Assembly (NCBI GenBank): GCA_003604975.1
Contig: QZIR01000038.1
Location: 1-64,000, forward strand
DNA: 64,000 nucleotides
Source of the DNA: Desulforudis sp.
GTDB lineage: Bacteria > Bacillota > Desulfotomaculia > Desulfotomaculales > Desulforudaceae
Direction of reading: 5' to 3'
The translations under genes and the position numbers were made by a program. The notes beneath the pieces are model-generated. The model worked only from the letters and a program-made list of their open reading frames with translations. It ran no database searches and was not told where the DNA came from. Shown piece by piece: positions 56,326-64,000 of this stretch. How positions within the stretch are numbered: the stretch's first letter is position 1; each line of letters begins with the position of its first letter.

Positions 56326-57360
56326 ATGATGTTAAACTTGGCGCCGGATATCGGAATTGATCTGGGTACGGCTACCGTCCTGGTCTATGTTAAGGGTAGG
56401 GGAATCGTACTAAGAGAGCCCTCTGTGGTGGCGATCAACAAGGATACCGGCAAGATAATAGCAGTCGGAACTGAAGCAAGACGCATGCTGGGGCGGACTC
56501 CCGGAAACATTGTGGCGATCAGACCGCTCAAAGAGGGTGTGATCGCAGACTTCGACGTTACCGAGAGGATGCTGCGTTACTTTATCCATAAGGCCGGCTG
56601 CCGGAAGCTCTTCCTACGCCCACGCGTTATGATCTGCATCCCGGCTCAGGTTACCGGAGTTGAAGAGCGTGCTGTCCGTCAGGCAGCCATCCAGGCTGGA
56701 GCCCGCCAGGCACACGTCATTGAAGAACCGATGGCGGCGGCACTGGGTGCCGGCATTGACGTTTCCTTAGCCTCGGGCGTAATGATCGTTGACATCGGCG
56801 GGGGCACCACCGACGTAGCGGTCATATCCCTGGGTGGCATCGTCTGCGCCGCCTCACTAAAGGTCGGCGGGGACAAGTTCGATGAAGCCATTGTGAAATA
56901 TATTCGTAAAGAGTTCGGACTCCTAATCGGCGAACGCAGTGCTGAGAACCTGAAGATTGAAATCGGAAGCGCTCACCCTACAAAGACAGAACACCGTACA
57001 ATGAACATTCGTGGGCGCGATCTGATGACCGGGCTGCCCCAGTCGGTTACCGTCTCCACATACCAGATCTGGGAAGCCATTCAGGAACCGCTCAGTGCCG
57101 TAATCCATGCCACTAGGGAAGTACTGGAGCGCACCCCTCCCGAACTGGCGGCAGACCTTGTCCACAAGGGCGTTATCCTCACCGGCGGCGGCGCCCTCTT
57201 AAACGGAATGTGCGATCTCATCAGATCCGAAACCGGACTCCCGGCCTTCCTGGCTGAAGACCCGGTAAGCAGCGTGGCCCTAGGTACCGGACGGGCACTG
57301 TCCATGATGAACTTCCTGCCTCAGATCAAAGAAGCAAAAATCTTCAAGCGCGTCGGCTAG
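56326..57360 (+). CDS. mbl: MreB-family actin, Mbl type
   Basis: The 344-residue bacterial actin has GIDLGTATVLVYVKGRGIVL (phosphate 1), VMIVDIGGGTTDVAVISLGG (phosphate 2) and VILTGGGALLNGM (adenosine). It guides wall synthesis along the cylinder. spoIIID followed by mbl is the Bacillus arrangement, hence the Mbl call. ATG 56326 and 56329 are both possible after AGGGG. Confidence 0.9.
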   Translation: MMLNLAPDIGIDLGTATVLVYVKGRGIVLREPSVVAINKDTGKIIAVGTEARRMLGRTPGNIVAIRPLKEGVIADFDVTERMLRYFIHKAGCRKLFLRPRVMICIPAQVTGVEERAVRQAAIQAGARQAHVIEEPMAAALGAGIDVSLASGVMIVDIGGGTTDVAVISLGGIVCAASLKVGGDKFDEAIVKYIRKEFGLLIGERSAENLKIEIGSAHPTKTEHRTMNIRGRDLMTGLPQSVTVSTYQIWEAIQEPLSAVIHATREVLERTPPELAADLVHKGVILTGGGALLNGMCDLIRSETGLPAFLAEDPVSSVALGTGRALSMMNFLPQIKEAKIFKRVG

Positions 57361-57412
57361 GGGTCAGACTTAAAAAGTTAAAAAGTTGATAAACACCTAC
57401 AGCCCCGGGCCC

Positions 57413-57436
57413 CACAGCTCGAGGCTGTGTTTTCTG
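57413..57436 (+). terminator. Terminator after mbl
   Basis: CACAGC-TCGAG-GCTGTG followed by TTTTCTG. Confidence 0.7.
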
Positions 57437-57460
57437 CCAAGAAAAAACACTGAAGACCAT

Positions 57461-57489
57461 ATGGCAAATGTCTGAAAATCGGATATACT
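57461..57489 (+). promoter_or_regulatory. Putative promoter of the AbrB/PIN module
   Basis: ATGGCA (57461-57466), 17-bp spacer and TATACT (57484-57489), just before AGGAGGTGG. Confidence 0.5.
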
Positions 57490-57509
57490 GATTATAGGAG
57501 GTGGTCAGC

Positions 57510-57800
57510 TTGGCTTCAGAAACAACGAAGGTGGGACGACGGGGTACGATTGTAATCCCAGCCTCACTTCGACGTCAGTACTGTATGGATGAGGGAAGCC
57601 TAATAGTGGCCGAACCTACACCGGAGGGTATCTTGTTGCGTCCGGCTGTTGCCTTGCCGGTCGAAACGTATTCACCGATCCAGAAGGCTGAATTTCTTCT
57701 GAATAACGCAGTATCTGATGATGATATGCGATGGGCGGAAGAAGAGATTCGTAAAATGGGGCTGGATCCGAATGCTGTCCGTTCGGATGCTAAGGAATAG
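57510..57800 (+). CDS. AbrB/SpoVT-type antitoxin
   Basis: The 96-residue protein has the swapped-hairpin DNA-binding domain (TTKVGRRGTIVIPASLRRQY) at residues 5-45 and an acidic C-terminal tail that should cover the toxin. TTG 57510 is 5 bp after AGGAGGTGG. It ends 2 bp before the PIN gene. Predicted to repress its own promoter. Confidence 0.82.
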   Translation: MASETTKVGRRGTIVIPASLRRQYCMDEGSLIVAEPTPEGILLRPAVALPVETYSPIQKAEFLLNNAVSDDDMRWAEEEIRKMGLDPNAVRSDAKE

Positions 57801-57802
57801 TT

Positions 57803-58204
57803 ATGGATCGTGTTTTTCTCGATGCAAATGTACTCTTTTCGGTTGCATATGGCAGTAAAGGGTTAAGAACACTATGGAACTGGGCTCGTGAAGGCAGATG
57901 TTTGTTGCTGAGCTCAGCTTACGCTGTAGAGGAAGCTCGCCGGAACCTTCAGCCCAGGCATCGGGCTCAACTAGCAGAACTGATAGGCACAATGGCAATC
58001 GTAGCCGAGGCCCATCTTGCATTTGCTGAGCTGCTGAGGCTTCCTGAGAAGGATAAACCGATATTGGCTGCGGCAATCAATGCGCGGGCAACCCACTTAT
58101 TAACCGGCGATCTACGCCACTTCGGCAGTCTACGGGGGCAATTCATACAGAGCGTCTTGGTATGTACACCCCGCGACTATTTTGATGCGAACCCAATCAG
58201 TTAA
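57803..58204 (+). CDS. PIN-domain ribonuclease toxin (VapC-like)
   Basis: The 133-residue protein has the PIN acidic residues in MDRVFLDANVLFSVAYG, EKDKPILAAAINARATHLLT and TGDLRHFG. PIN toxins cleave RNA with Mg2+. It is paired with the AbrB-type antitoxin 2 bp upstream. No classic VapC target can be inferred. Confidence 0.85.
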   Translation: MDRVFLDANVLFSVAYGSKGLRTLWNWAREGRCLLLSSAYAVEEARRNLQPRHRAQLAELIGTMAIVAEAHLAFAELLRLPEKDKPILAAAINARATHLLTGDLRHFGSLRGQFIQSVLVCTPRDYFDANPIS

Positions 58205-58226
58205 TTTCTTGAAAGGAATAAATGAA

Positions 58227-58772
58227 GTGTATTTCGAAACCAAAGGTGAACAGAACACGGCGGAAACCGTCCGGCTGACCGTTGAGCGGGCTAAGGAACT
58301 GGGCATCAAGAAGGTCGTAGTCGCTTCTTGCACTGGGCGTACGGCCGAGCTGTTCCTGGACAGCGGGTTGGAGATCGTGTGCGTCACCCACCAAGTGGGA
58401 TTTGCGAAGCCCGGTGAGGATGAGCTACCCGCCGAGATGCGGCAGAAGCTGCAAGAGAGTGGCGTGGCGGTCTTAACCACCACTCACCTGATGGCCGGGC
58501 TGGACCGGGCGCTGCGCTTTCAGTTCCAGGGGGTCTACCCGGCTGAGATCGTGGCCACCACCCTGCGCATGTTCGGGCAGGGGGTTAAGGTCTGTGCCGA
58601 GATCTGTGGCATGGCTGCCGACGCCGGTCTGGTCACCCCCGGGGAAGACGTGGTTGCGGTCGGCGGCTCCGCGACCGGTGCCGACACTGCCGTGGTGATC
58701 AGCCCGGCCCACTCGCAGCACTTCTTCAAGACCAAGATCCGGGAGATCATCTGTAAACCCAGGGAGTTCTAA
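58227..58772 (+). CDS. Stand-alone pyruvate-kinase C-terminal-domain protein
   Basis: The 181-residue protein has TAETVRLTVERAKELGIKKV and VASCTGRTAELFLDSG, a PK_C (alpha/beta) domain without the TIM barrel. Such proteins occur in Clostridia and archaea; a role in regulation is guessed only. GTG 58227 is 9 bp after GAAAGGA. Its stop overlaps that of the convergent AbrB gene. Confidence 0.82.
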   Translation: MYFETKGEQNTAETVRLTVERAKELGIKKVVVASCTGRTAELFLDSGLEIVCVTHQVGFAKPGEDELPAEMRQKLQESGVAVLTTTHLMAGLDRALRFQFQGVYPAEIVATTLRMFGQGVKVCAEICGMAADAGLVTPGEDVVAVGGSATGADTAVVISPAHSQHFFKTKIREIICKPREF

Positions 58773-59020
58773 CAGGGAGCCAGATAGCGGTCGTGATTTT
58801 CGGCCACATCACTCAACCCGCTCTCGCCGCTGCCGATAAGCCCCCATATCGGATCGTTTTCGTCCAGGGGACGCACCGGTTCCAGTTTCTGCAACCGGAT
58901 GGTATTTCCCTCAACGGCAACAATCAAGTTGTCCCCTTCTCTCAGCCTAAGCTGACGGCGGATACTAACTGGAATCGTCATTTGTCCCTTAGAGGTTAAT
59001 CGTACGATTTCGTATCCCAT
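58769..59020 (-). CDS. Orphan AbrB-type transcriptional regulator/antitoxin
   Basis: The 83-residue protein has the AbrB domain YEIVRLTSKGQMTIPVSIRR. No toxin gene lies next to it. ATG 59020 has AAGGAG 9 bp upstream; an in-frame ATG at 59041 is before that site. It converges with the pyruvate-kinase-domain gene and shares 4 bp with it. Confidence 0.82.
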   Translation of the reverse strand: MGYEIVRLTSKGQMTIPVSIRRQLRLREGDNLIVAVEGNTIRLQKLEPVRPLDENDPIWGLIGSGESGLSDVAENHDRYLAPC

Positions 59021-59263
59021 AGAACAACACTCCTTGATCAAGGAAAGGAATCCTTACCTCTAGTATACTCAGGCCGCAGACCTTCTGTCCATCATTTACA
59101 CTACTTTCCAGTCGGTCTGCACGCTTCTTATGTGGTAAAATACTGGAGACGCTGTTCATTAGTTGACATATTCGAACAAGTATTTGAAACCGAGCCTGTT
59201 GTCGTCGCGTCTACCATATAGATCCTGCATGTGACTGTCATACTCCTGATAAGGAGCCGTCCG

Positions 59264-62200
59264 ATGTCCAAGAGAAACTTGCTCGCCCTGGCCGGTGCCG
59301 GGCTGATCCTGTTTGTGTTGGCTGTAATGCTGTTGACCAGGAGTATTCCATTCATTGCAGCCGACGCGCCGGATAACCCCATACGGCCGATAAAGGGCCC
59401 AACCCTTACCTACGATTCGGACAAGCTCGCCGCCGGCGGGCTGTTCGTGTTCCGCCCAGGGCCGGATACCTCTGCGGACTGGCCGGGACTTCTGAATGAT
59501 CACGCCATTATTGTGGGTATCCCGACCGGTGACGGTGGCCACATTGTGCGCGTGCCGGTGGGCACGACCCTAACGCCTGATGTACTATCCGGAGCCGCCC
59601 TGGAACCGTATCACCCGGCCGACCGTCTCTGCCCGGAACTGCGCACCGTCCACAGTGTCCCCGGGAACGCCGCAGACCTGGATCCTTCCGGCAGCTCCGC
59701 TTCGTCGGTCACACTGACCGTTTCGCTCTTTGACCCTGCGGACAAAGCGACCGTGGATACCCTGGTGCGACAGCTGGGCGGCAGCGTCCTGCGTGGTATC
59801 GGCGAGGAAGGGCGTGCCCTGCGCGTATCGCTCCCGTCCGACCGGCTGATCGAGCTGGCCGAGGCCCCTGAAGTACTCTTCGCCGAGACCTACACGACAC
59901 CGCAAATGCTGAACAACCGGGCGACGGCGGTCGCCGGGATTACCCCCCTCACCATCCCCGGTTTCGCCACCCGTACCGGGCTGACCGGAGCAGGGCAGAT
60001 GGTGGCTATTGCCGACAGCGGCCTGGACAGCGGCCGACTGGACGATCTGCACCCGGACCTCCAAAGTGAGCCGGGGAAGATGCCCAAGGTGCCCTACCTG
60101 CGCTCCTGGTCCGGCGGGGGAACCGCCGATCCGATCGGCCACGGTACCCATATGGCGGCCACGGCGGCCGGGACGGGCGCGGCCTCGGACGGCAAATACA
60201 GTGGTGCGGCACCGGGGGCCAGCATCTACTTTCAGGCCATTCTGAACAAAGTCGGGCAGCTCGAACCCCCGCCCGACATCACCACGCTGTTCCGCCCGGC
60301 CCGGGAAGCGGGTGCCCGGATTCATATCAACGGCTGGGGCGGCACTGCCAACGCCTACCGCGGTGTCAGCACCCAGATCGACCGCTTTGTCCGTGACTAT
60401 CCCGATTTTCTGCCCGTCTTCGGCGCCGGCAACACCGGCCCCAAAGCGAAGACCCTTACTCCGGAGGCGAACAGCAAGAACGCCCTGATCATCGGTGCCG
60501 CCCAGAACCCGCGCCCCGCCTACGGGGAAGACAGCAGTCAGGCCGGGGAGATCGCTTCCTTCTCCAGCCGGGGTCCCACGGCCGACGGGCGGATCAAGCC
60601 CGACCTGGCCGCGCCCGGAACCTCGGTGATTTCCGCGCGCTCCCGGCTCGGTCCGAAGGGGATGGCCGGAAACCCCGACTACATCCGGATGCAGGGGACC
60701 AGCCAGGCCGCCGCGCTCGCCGGCGGCGCTGCCGCCGTCCTGCGCGAGTATTTTATAAAGGAAAAAAGGCTGACGTACGTCCCTGCCGCACTGCTCAAGG
60801 CGGCGTTGGTCAACGGTGCCCGCACTGCGGAGCCTGGGGTGGAGGGTGCCGGTTTCGGCATTCTGGACCTGGCCGGCACCGTCCTTTCCCTCCGCACCGG
60901 CTCCTTCCATTACACGGACTACCGGGACGGACTTGAGCAGGGACAGGAGGCCACCTACAAATACGATGTGAACACCCCCGGCACGACCTTCCGCGCCACC
61001 CTGGCCTGGACCGATCCCGCAGCGGCTCCCGGGGCGGCCCGTACCCTGGTGAACGACCTCGATCTGATCGTGCGGGCACCGGACGGCACGAATTACCTGG
61101 GCAATGCGGGTCGGGGCTCCGGAGCCCGGGACGATATAAACAATATCGAGCAGGTGACGATTGAAAACGCCCCGACCGGCACCTACACCGTGGTCGTACG
61201 CGGCACCTCGGTCACCGTCACGGCCATCCGGGAGGCCTTCGCCGTCGCTCAGGACTTTGCCCTGGTCTACGGTCAACTGCCGGTTCGGGAAGCGGTCGCG
61301 GGGTATTCCGGGGGCGCGGTCGAACTCGGGGATGGTTCAAAGCATCCCCTGCCTGCCGGCGGCGGCTCCCGGTTCCAGCAGGCCGTCGACCGCCGGATGA
61401 CCCCGTCCGTCCTGATCGGTTCTGAAATCTACTACTATGCTCATCCCGAAACCCCGACCGCCTATCTTTACGCCGGTACCTGGCAAGCCGAAGGCATTAC
61501 CACGCTTTCCGTAGACGGGCAGAAGCTCCTCACCGAACTGGATGTCCGAAAGCGTGACGGCGGATACCTGTTTGATCCGCGGGCGGACGGTACCCTGCGT
61601 TTGAACGGGAACATCGTGGGTCAGGGGGCTCCTTTCCCGACCGGATCGGACGTGGTGGCCACGGTCAACCCCTACACCCAGAAGCTGTGGCGCGCCGACC
61701 TCAGCTTCACCGAAAAGTGGGGCGTGCTGGCGTCGGTGAACCAGGATCAGGGCACTTTGCGGCTGATCAACGATACCGTGGAGTACCGCACCGGAAACAC
61801 GGCCGTAGCGGTTACCGACCGGATTGTGGACGGTGGCTGGGCCGACGTGCCCTTCGGCGCAGCCACTCCAGCCGATCTGGGGCGGCTCCTCCCCGGCACC
61901 AACGTCTATCTGGTGTTATCACCCGGAGACGGGACGGCCCGGTACATTGAGGCCCGCCGCCTGATCACCGTGGGGATGGTTCAGGCACTGGACGATGACG
62001 GGATTACCCTGGAGACCGGCAAGCGGTACAAGGTGTTTCCCGGAGCCACGGTCAAACGGGACGGTGTGGAAAGCAGCTTCAGTCTAATACAGCCGGGCGA
62101 TCATATTTCCGCCGTGCTCATGGCCGACTCCCGTGAAGTGTTGTCTATTGATGCCCATTCCCAGGTGCGGTACGCTCAAGTCGTCTATGTCAGTGATCGC

Positions 62201-63424
62201 GGGCAATCTCTGTACCTGCTTGACGCCACCAACCGTTTCGTAACCCTACGGCTTAAGCCCGGCACCGACATCTTCCGCTGGGGCCTGCAGGTTGACGCTG
62301 CCGCCCTGGCTCCGGGGCAGTGGGTGCGTCTTACCCTTAATCCCCGGGAAGATGAATTGTGGCGGGTGGACATCGCGGAGACGGCGGAAGTGGGCAGCGG
62401 CACGGTGGCCGCCTACATCTCCGATGAGTTTCATATTAAGCTGGAAGATGGGCGGGAGTATCCGATCAGCCCGCGCGCCCGGGTCACCAAGAACGGATAC
62501 CCGGTAAGGCCCGCCGACCTGCGCCCCGGCGAAACGATTGAATTCACCGCCCTCAAGGCACCGGCCCCCACCGGACCCGTTCTGGTTTCCGTAGCCGCTA
62601 AAACGCGGGATGAAGTAAGGCCTCCCGAACTGACCGTATCGGCCCTGCCCATGGAACAGTATCTGCTCATTCACGGACGCACCTCGGCAGACCGAGTGTT
62701 CATCTGCCGGACCGACGGTACTCGCCGGAACATACCGATTGAAAACGGGGCCTTCAGCCTGCCGATCGAACGCCTGCCCGGAGAGGAATCCCTGCGGGTG
62801 GTGGCCGTGAACACGATCGACGGCGGTGTCAATGGGGTCGATCTGAGTTTCCAGAGGAAGGCCACGGTACACGGCCGGAGCTTTACCGATATCTCCGATT
62901 CCTGGGCTGCGAAGGAAATTGAGCATCTGGCCGGGCGCGGACTGCTGTCCGGATATCCGGACGGCAGCTTCCAACCGGACAAACCGGTCAGCAGGGGTGA
63001 GTTCACCGCCATTCTGGTCCGGGTCTTGGGCTGGCCCACGGTCTCCACGGCCCGGCCCTCCTTTACCGACAGTGACCGGATTCCGGACTGGCTGGCACCC
63101 TCGGTGGCTGTGGCTCAGGCGCGCGGTATGGCCGGGGGGTATCCCGATGACACCTTCCGCCCCCAGGCCCGGGTAACCAGGGTCGAGGCCGCTTCCATGC
63201 TGGTCCGTGCCCTGACTGACTTTGAAGACCCTCAGAGCAGCAGCCCTCCGCCTTTTGCGGACTGGCACCAGGTGCCGGACTGGGCCCGGGACTCGGTCTC
63301 CCGCGCCTACGACGCCGGGTTCTTCCAGGGTCAACAGTACAGCCTCTTTGCCCCGTCCACACCGATCACCCGGGAGGAAGTGGCCGCCGCCATTAACCGT
63401 TACCTCTCAGCCGCCGAAAACTAA
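59264..63424 (+). CDS. Giant SLH-anchored subtilisin-like (S8) protease
   Basis: A 1386-residue secreted protein. The signal-anchor is LLALAGAGLILFVLAVMLLT. The S8 domain has Asp251 (AIADSGLD), His293 (GHGTH), oxyanion Asn389 (GAGNTG) and Ser479 (GTSQAAALAGG), so the triad is complete. A beta-sandwich domain follows, then a long region of repeated beta-rich modules, and three SLH domains (about 1205-1386; SGYPDGSFQPD, GGYPDDTFRP) that anchor to the wall. It is probably a cell-surface nutrient or processing protease. ATG follows TAAGGAG by 8 bp. Confidence 0.92.
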   Translation: MSKRNLLALAGAGLILFVLAVMLLTRSIPFIAADAPDNPIRPIKGPTLTYDSDKLAAGGLFVFRPGPDTSADWPGLLNDHAIIVGIPTGDGGHIVRVPVGTTLTPDVLSGAALEPYHPADRLCPELRTVHSVPGNAADLDPSGSSASSVTLTVSLFDPADKATVDTLVRQLGGSVLRGIGEEGRALRVSLPSDRLIELAEAPEVLFAETYTTPQMLNNRATAVAGITPLTIPGFATRTGLTGAGQMVAIADSGLDSGRLDDLHPDLQSEPGKMPKVPYLRSWSGGGTADPIGHGTHMAATAAGTGAASDGKYSGAAPGASIYFQAILNKVGQLEPPPDITTLFRPAREAGARIHINGWGGTANAYRGVSTQIDRFVRDYPDFLPVFGAGNTGPKAKTLTPEANSKNALIIGAAQNPRPAYGEDSSQAGEIASFSSRGPTADGRIKPDLAAPGTSVISARSRLGPKGMAGNPDYIRMQGTSQAAALAGGAAAVLREYFIKEKRLTYVPAALLKAALVNGARTAEPGVEGAGFGILDLAGTVLSLRTGSFHYTDYRDGLEQGQEATYKYDVNTPGTTFRATLAWTDPAAAPGAARTLVNDLDLIVRAPDGTNYLGNAGRGSGARDDINNIEQVTIENAPTGTYTVVVRGTSVTVTAIREAFAVAQDFALVYGQLPVREAVAGYSGGAVELGDGSKHPLPAGGGSRFQQAVDRRMTPSVLIGSEIYYYAHPETPTAYLYAGTWQAEGITTLSVDGQKLLTELDVRKRDGGYLFDPRADGTLRLNGNIVGQGAPFPTGSDVVATVNPYTQKLWRADLSFTEKWGVLASVNQDQGTLRLINDTVEYRTGNTAVAVTDRIVDGGWADVPFGAATPADLGRLLPGTNVYLVLSPGDGTARYIEARRLITVGMVQALDDDGITLETGKRYKVFPGATVKRDGVESSFSLIQPGDHISAVLMADSREVLSIDAHSQVRYAQVVYVSDRGQSLYLLDATNRFVTLRLKPGTDIFRWGLQVDAAALAPGQWVRLTLNPREDELWRVDIAETAEVGSGTVAAYISDEFHIKLEDGREYPISPRARVTKNGYPVRPADLRPGETIEFTALKAPAPTGPVLVSVAAKTRDEVRPPELTVSALPMEQYLLIHGRTSADRVFICRTDGTRRNIPIENGAFSLPIERLPGEESLRVVAVNTIDGGVNGVDLSFQRKATVHGRSFTDISDSWAAKEIEHLAGRGLLSGYPDGSFQPDKPVSRGEFTAILVRVLGWPTVSTARPSFTDSDRIPDWLAPSVAVAQARGMAGGYPDDTFRPQARVTRVEAASMLVRALTDFEDPQSSSPPPFADWHQVPDWARDSVSRAYDAGFFQGQQYSLFAPSTPITREEVAAAINRYLSAAEN

Positions 63425-63442
63425 GAGCATATCAAAACAAAA

Positions 63443-63469
63443 AAGGAGCCGCTTCGGCTCCTTCCAAAT
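63443..63469. terminator. Terminator after the S8 protease
   Basis: AAGGAGCCG-CTT-CGGCTCCTT with A-rich and T/C-rich sides; may serve both converging genes. Confidence 0.75.
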
Positions 63470-63505
63470 ATCCCACCTCTAACCTCTAACCTCTCACATC
63501 CCAGA
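63469..63505. repeat. Heptad array at the end of the minus-strand gene (site J)
   Basis: TATCCCA, CCTCTAA, CCTCTAA, CCTCTCA, CATCCCA in exact 7-bp steps. It includes the stop codon and last codons of the DUF4349-like gene. Confidence 0.65.
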
Positions 63506-64000
63506 CTGTAGCCACAGGATGATCACGTGCCGTTCCGCCTCGCGGTCCCAATCTGTAAGCTGGCGTTCCAGCGATCGGAGCGTGGCGTCCAGTTCAGCGA
63601 GCTCGTTCGCATCTGCCACCGCAGCCCGCTTCGCCAGCAGCGCCTGGTATTGCTCACGGGTGCGGTCAAACTGGGAGGTGATATCCTTGGTCTCGGTATC
63701 CCGCGCCATTACCTGGCCGAGCGCCCCCAGCTTCGTGGTCAGGATCTCAGCCTGTTCACGCCCCACGGTCAGGCGCAGGATCTCCACCTGGCCGTTGCTG
63801 ATCTGCTCGGCGGGCAGGAAGGACGCCCCGTAGGTGGCACCGAGGTTAAACGCCTTGTCCCGGGCGGCCTTCACGTCTTCGACGCTCACCTTCAGCATGG
63901 TGCTGCTGATTGCCCGCTGCTTGCTCAGGAACACCTTCTCCTCATACACAGAGGCGATCATTATCGTATTCGATGCGCTTGGTTTAGTCCTGGGAACATC
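63494..64000 (-). CDS. DUF4349-like protein, N-terminal part outside the window
   Basis: The frame stays open to the right edge, so at least 168 residues are seen and the start lies outside. The end has a coiled coil (QFDRTREQYQALLAKRAAVA... LERQLTDWDREAERHVIILW) of the DUF4349 kind, after an alpha/beta part (EILRLTVGREQAEILTTKLG). Such proteins are often membrane-anchored and sit near anti-sigma genes; no claim on function. The TGA stop lies within a heptad array. Confidence 0.65.
   Translation of the reverse strand, partial: DVPRTKPSASNTIMIASVYEEKVFLSKQRAISSTMLKVSVEDVKAARDKAFNLGATYGASFLPAEQISNGQVEILRLTVGREQAEILTTKLGALGQVMARDTETKDITSQFDRTREQYQALLAKRAAVADANELAELDATLRSLERQLTDWDREAERHVIILWLQSGM

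Noticed and set aside
59585-61276. 563-codon open frame on the minus strand
   Set aside because: Antisense to the S8 protease; low-complexity Gly/Arg/Val composition typical of a shadow frame.

Overview
The window reads as a chromosomal segment of a GC-rich, endospore-forming, sulfate- or sulfite-reducing Firmicute of the Desulfotomaculum / Peptococcaceae kind; Candidatus Desulforudis or a close relative would fit, but that is inference from gene content, not a search. Sulfite reduction is shown by dsrA, dsrB, dsrD, dsrM, dsrK, dsrC and a CbiA/DsrN-type amidase. Sporulation is shown by sleB, ypeB, spoIID, spoIIID and a Spo0F-sized receiver protein. SCIFF peptide with its radical SAM maturase, frequent TTG/GTG starts, a T-box leader and strong Shine-Dalgarno sites agree with a Clostridia-type genome. 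Nearly all genes lie on the + strand.

Layout. 1-7.8 kb: tRNA-Gly, CBS/ACT protein, SCIFF peptide and maturase, M23 peptidase, TPR protein, membrane-anchored gluzincin, murA, rlmH. 7.8-19.8 kb: the sulfite-reduction region, dsrABD with TPR and YkgJ-type genes, two minus-strand genes (HEAT-like, FmdB-like), a 54-residue ORF, ferredoxin, dsrMK, dsrC and a dsrN/cbiA-type gene. 19.8-23.2 kb: cutA, nfi, sleB, ypeB. 23.4-30.3 kb: T-box-controlled Lrp plus aminotransferase, DUF1934, argS, pyrG, sppA. 30.3-34 kb: Yip1, receiver protein, zinc-ribbon protein, class II aldolase, transaldolase-like aldolase. 34-47 kb: the conserved Firmicute rho - rpmE - prfA - prmC - sua5 - mntP - ywlE - rpiB - glyA - wecB neighbourhood with an inserted LysM/M23 gene and a radical SAM gene. 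47.3-54.7 kb: complete F-type ATP synthase operon (atpZ, I, B, E, F, H, A, G, D, C). 54.8-64 kb: spoIID, spoIIID, mbl, an AbrB/PIN toxin-antitoxin pair, a pyruvate-kinase C-domain protein, an orphan AbrB gene, a giant SLH-anchored subtilisin and a DUF4349-like gene cut by the window end.

Most notable: the intact dsrABD block is flanked by two gene relics. A 50-codon piece of the 5' end of a different dsrA lies just upstream (8184-8333), and a 30-codon piece of the 3' end of a different dsrB lies downstream (14748-14843). The simplest reading is that a resident dsrAB was replaced in situ by a foreign dsrABD cassette, leaving both outer ends behind. Next in interest are a dispersed family of degenerate 7-bp-period intergenic arrays (at least ten sites), twice with a central AATTCG-type palindrome and several times supplying the stop codon of the adjacent gene, and a candidate structured RNA with a four-way junction between the ferredoxin gene and dsrM.

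How the genes work together: DsrAB reduces sulfite on the siroheme-[4Fe-4S] centre and passes the sulfur to the C-terminal cysteines of DsrC; the membrane DsrMK complex reduces the DsrC trisulfide with quinol electrons; DsrN-type amidation would supply siroamide; ATP synthase uses the resulting ion gradient. No dsrJOP is present here, as is usual for Gram-positive sulfate reducers.
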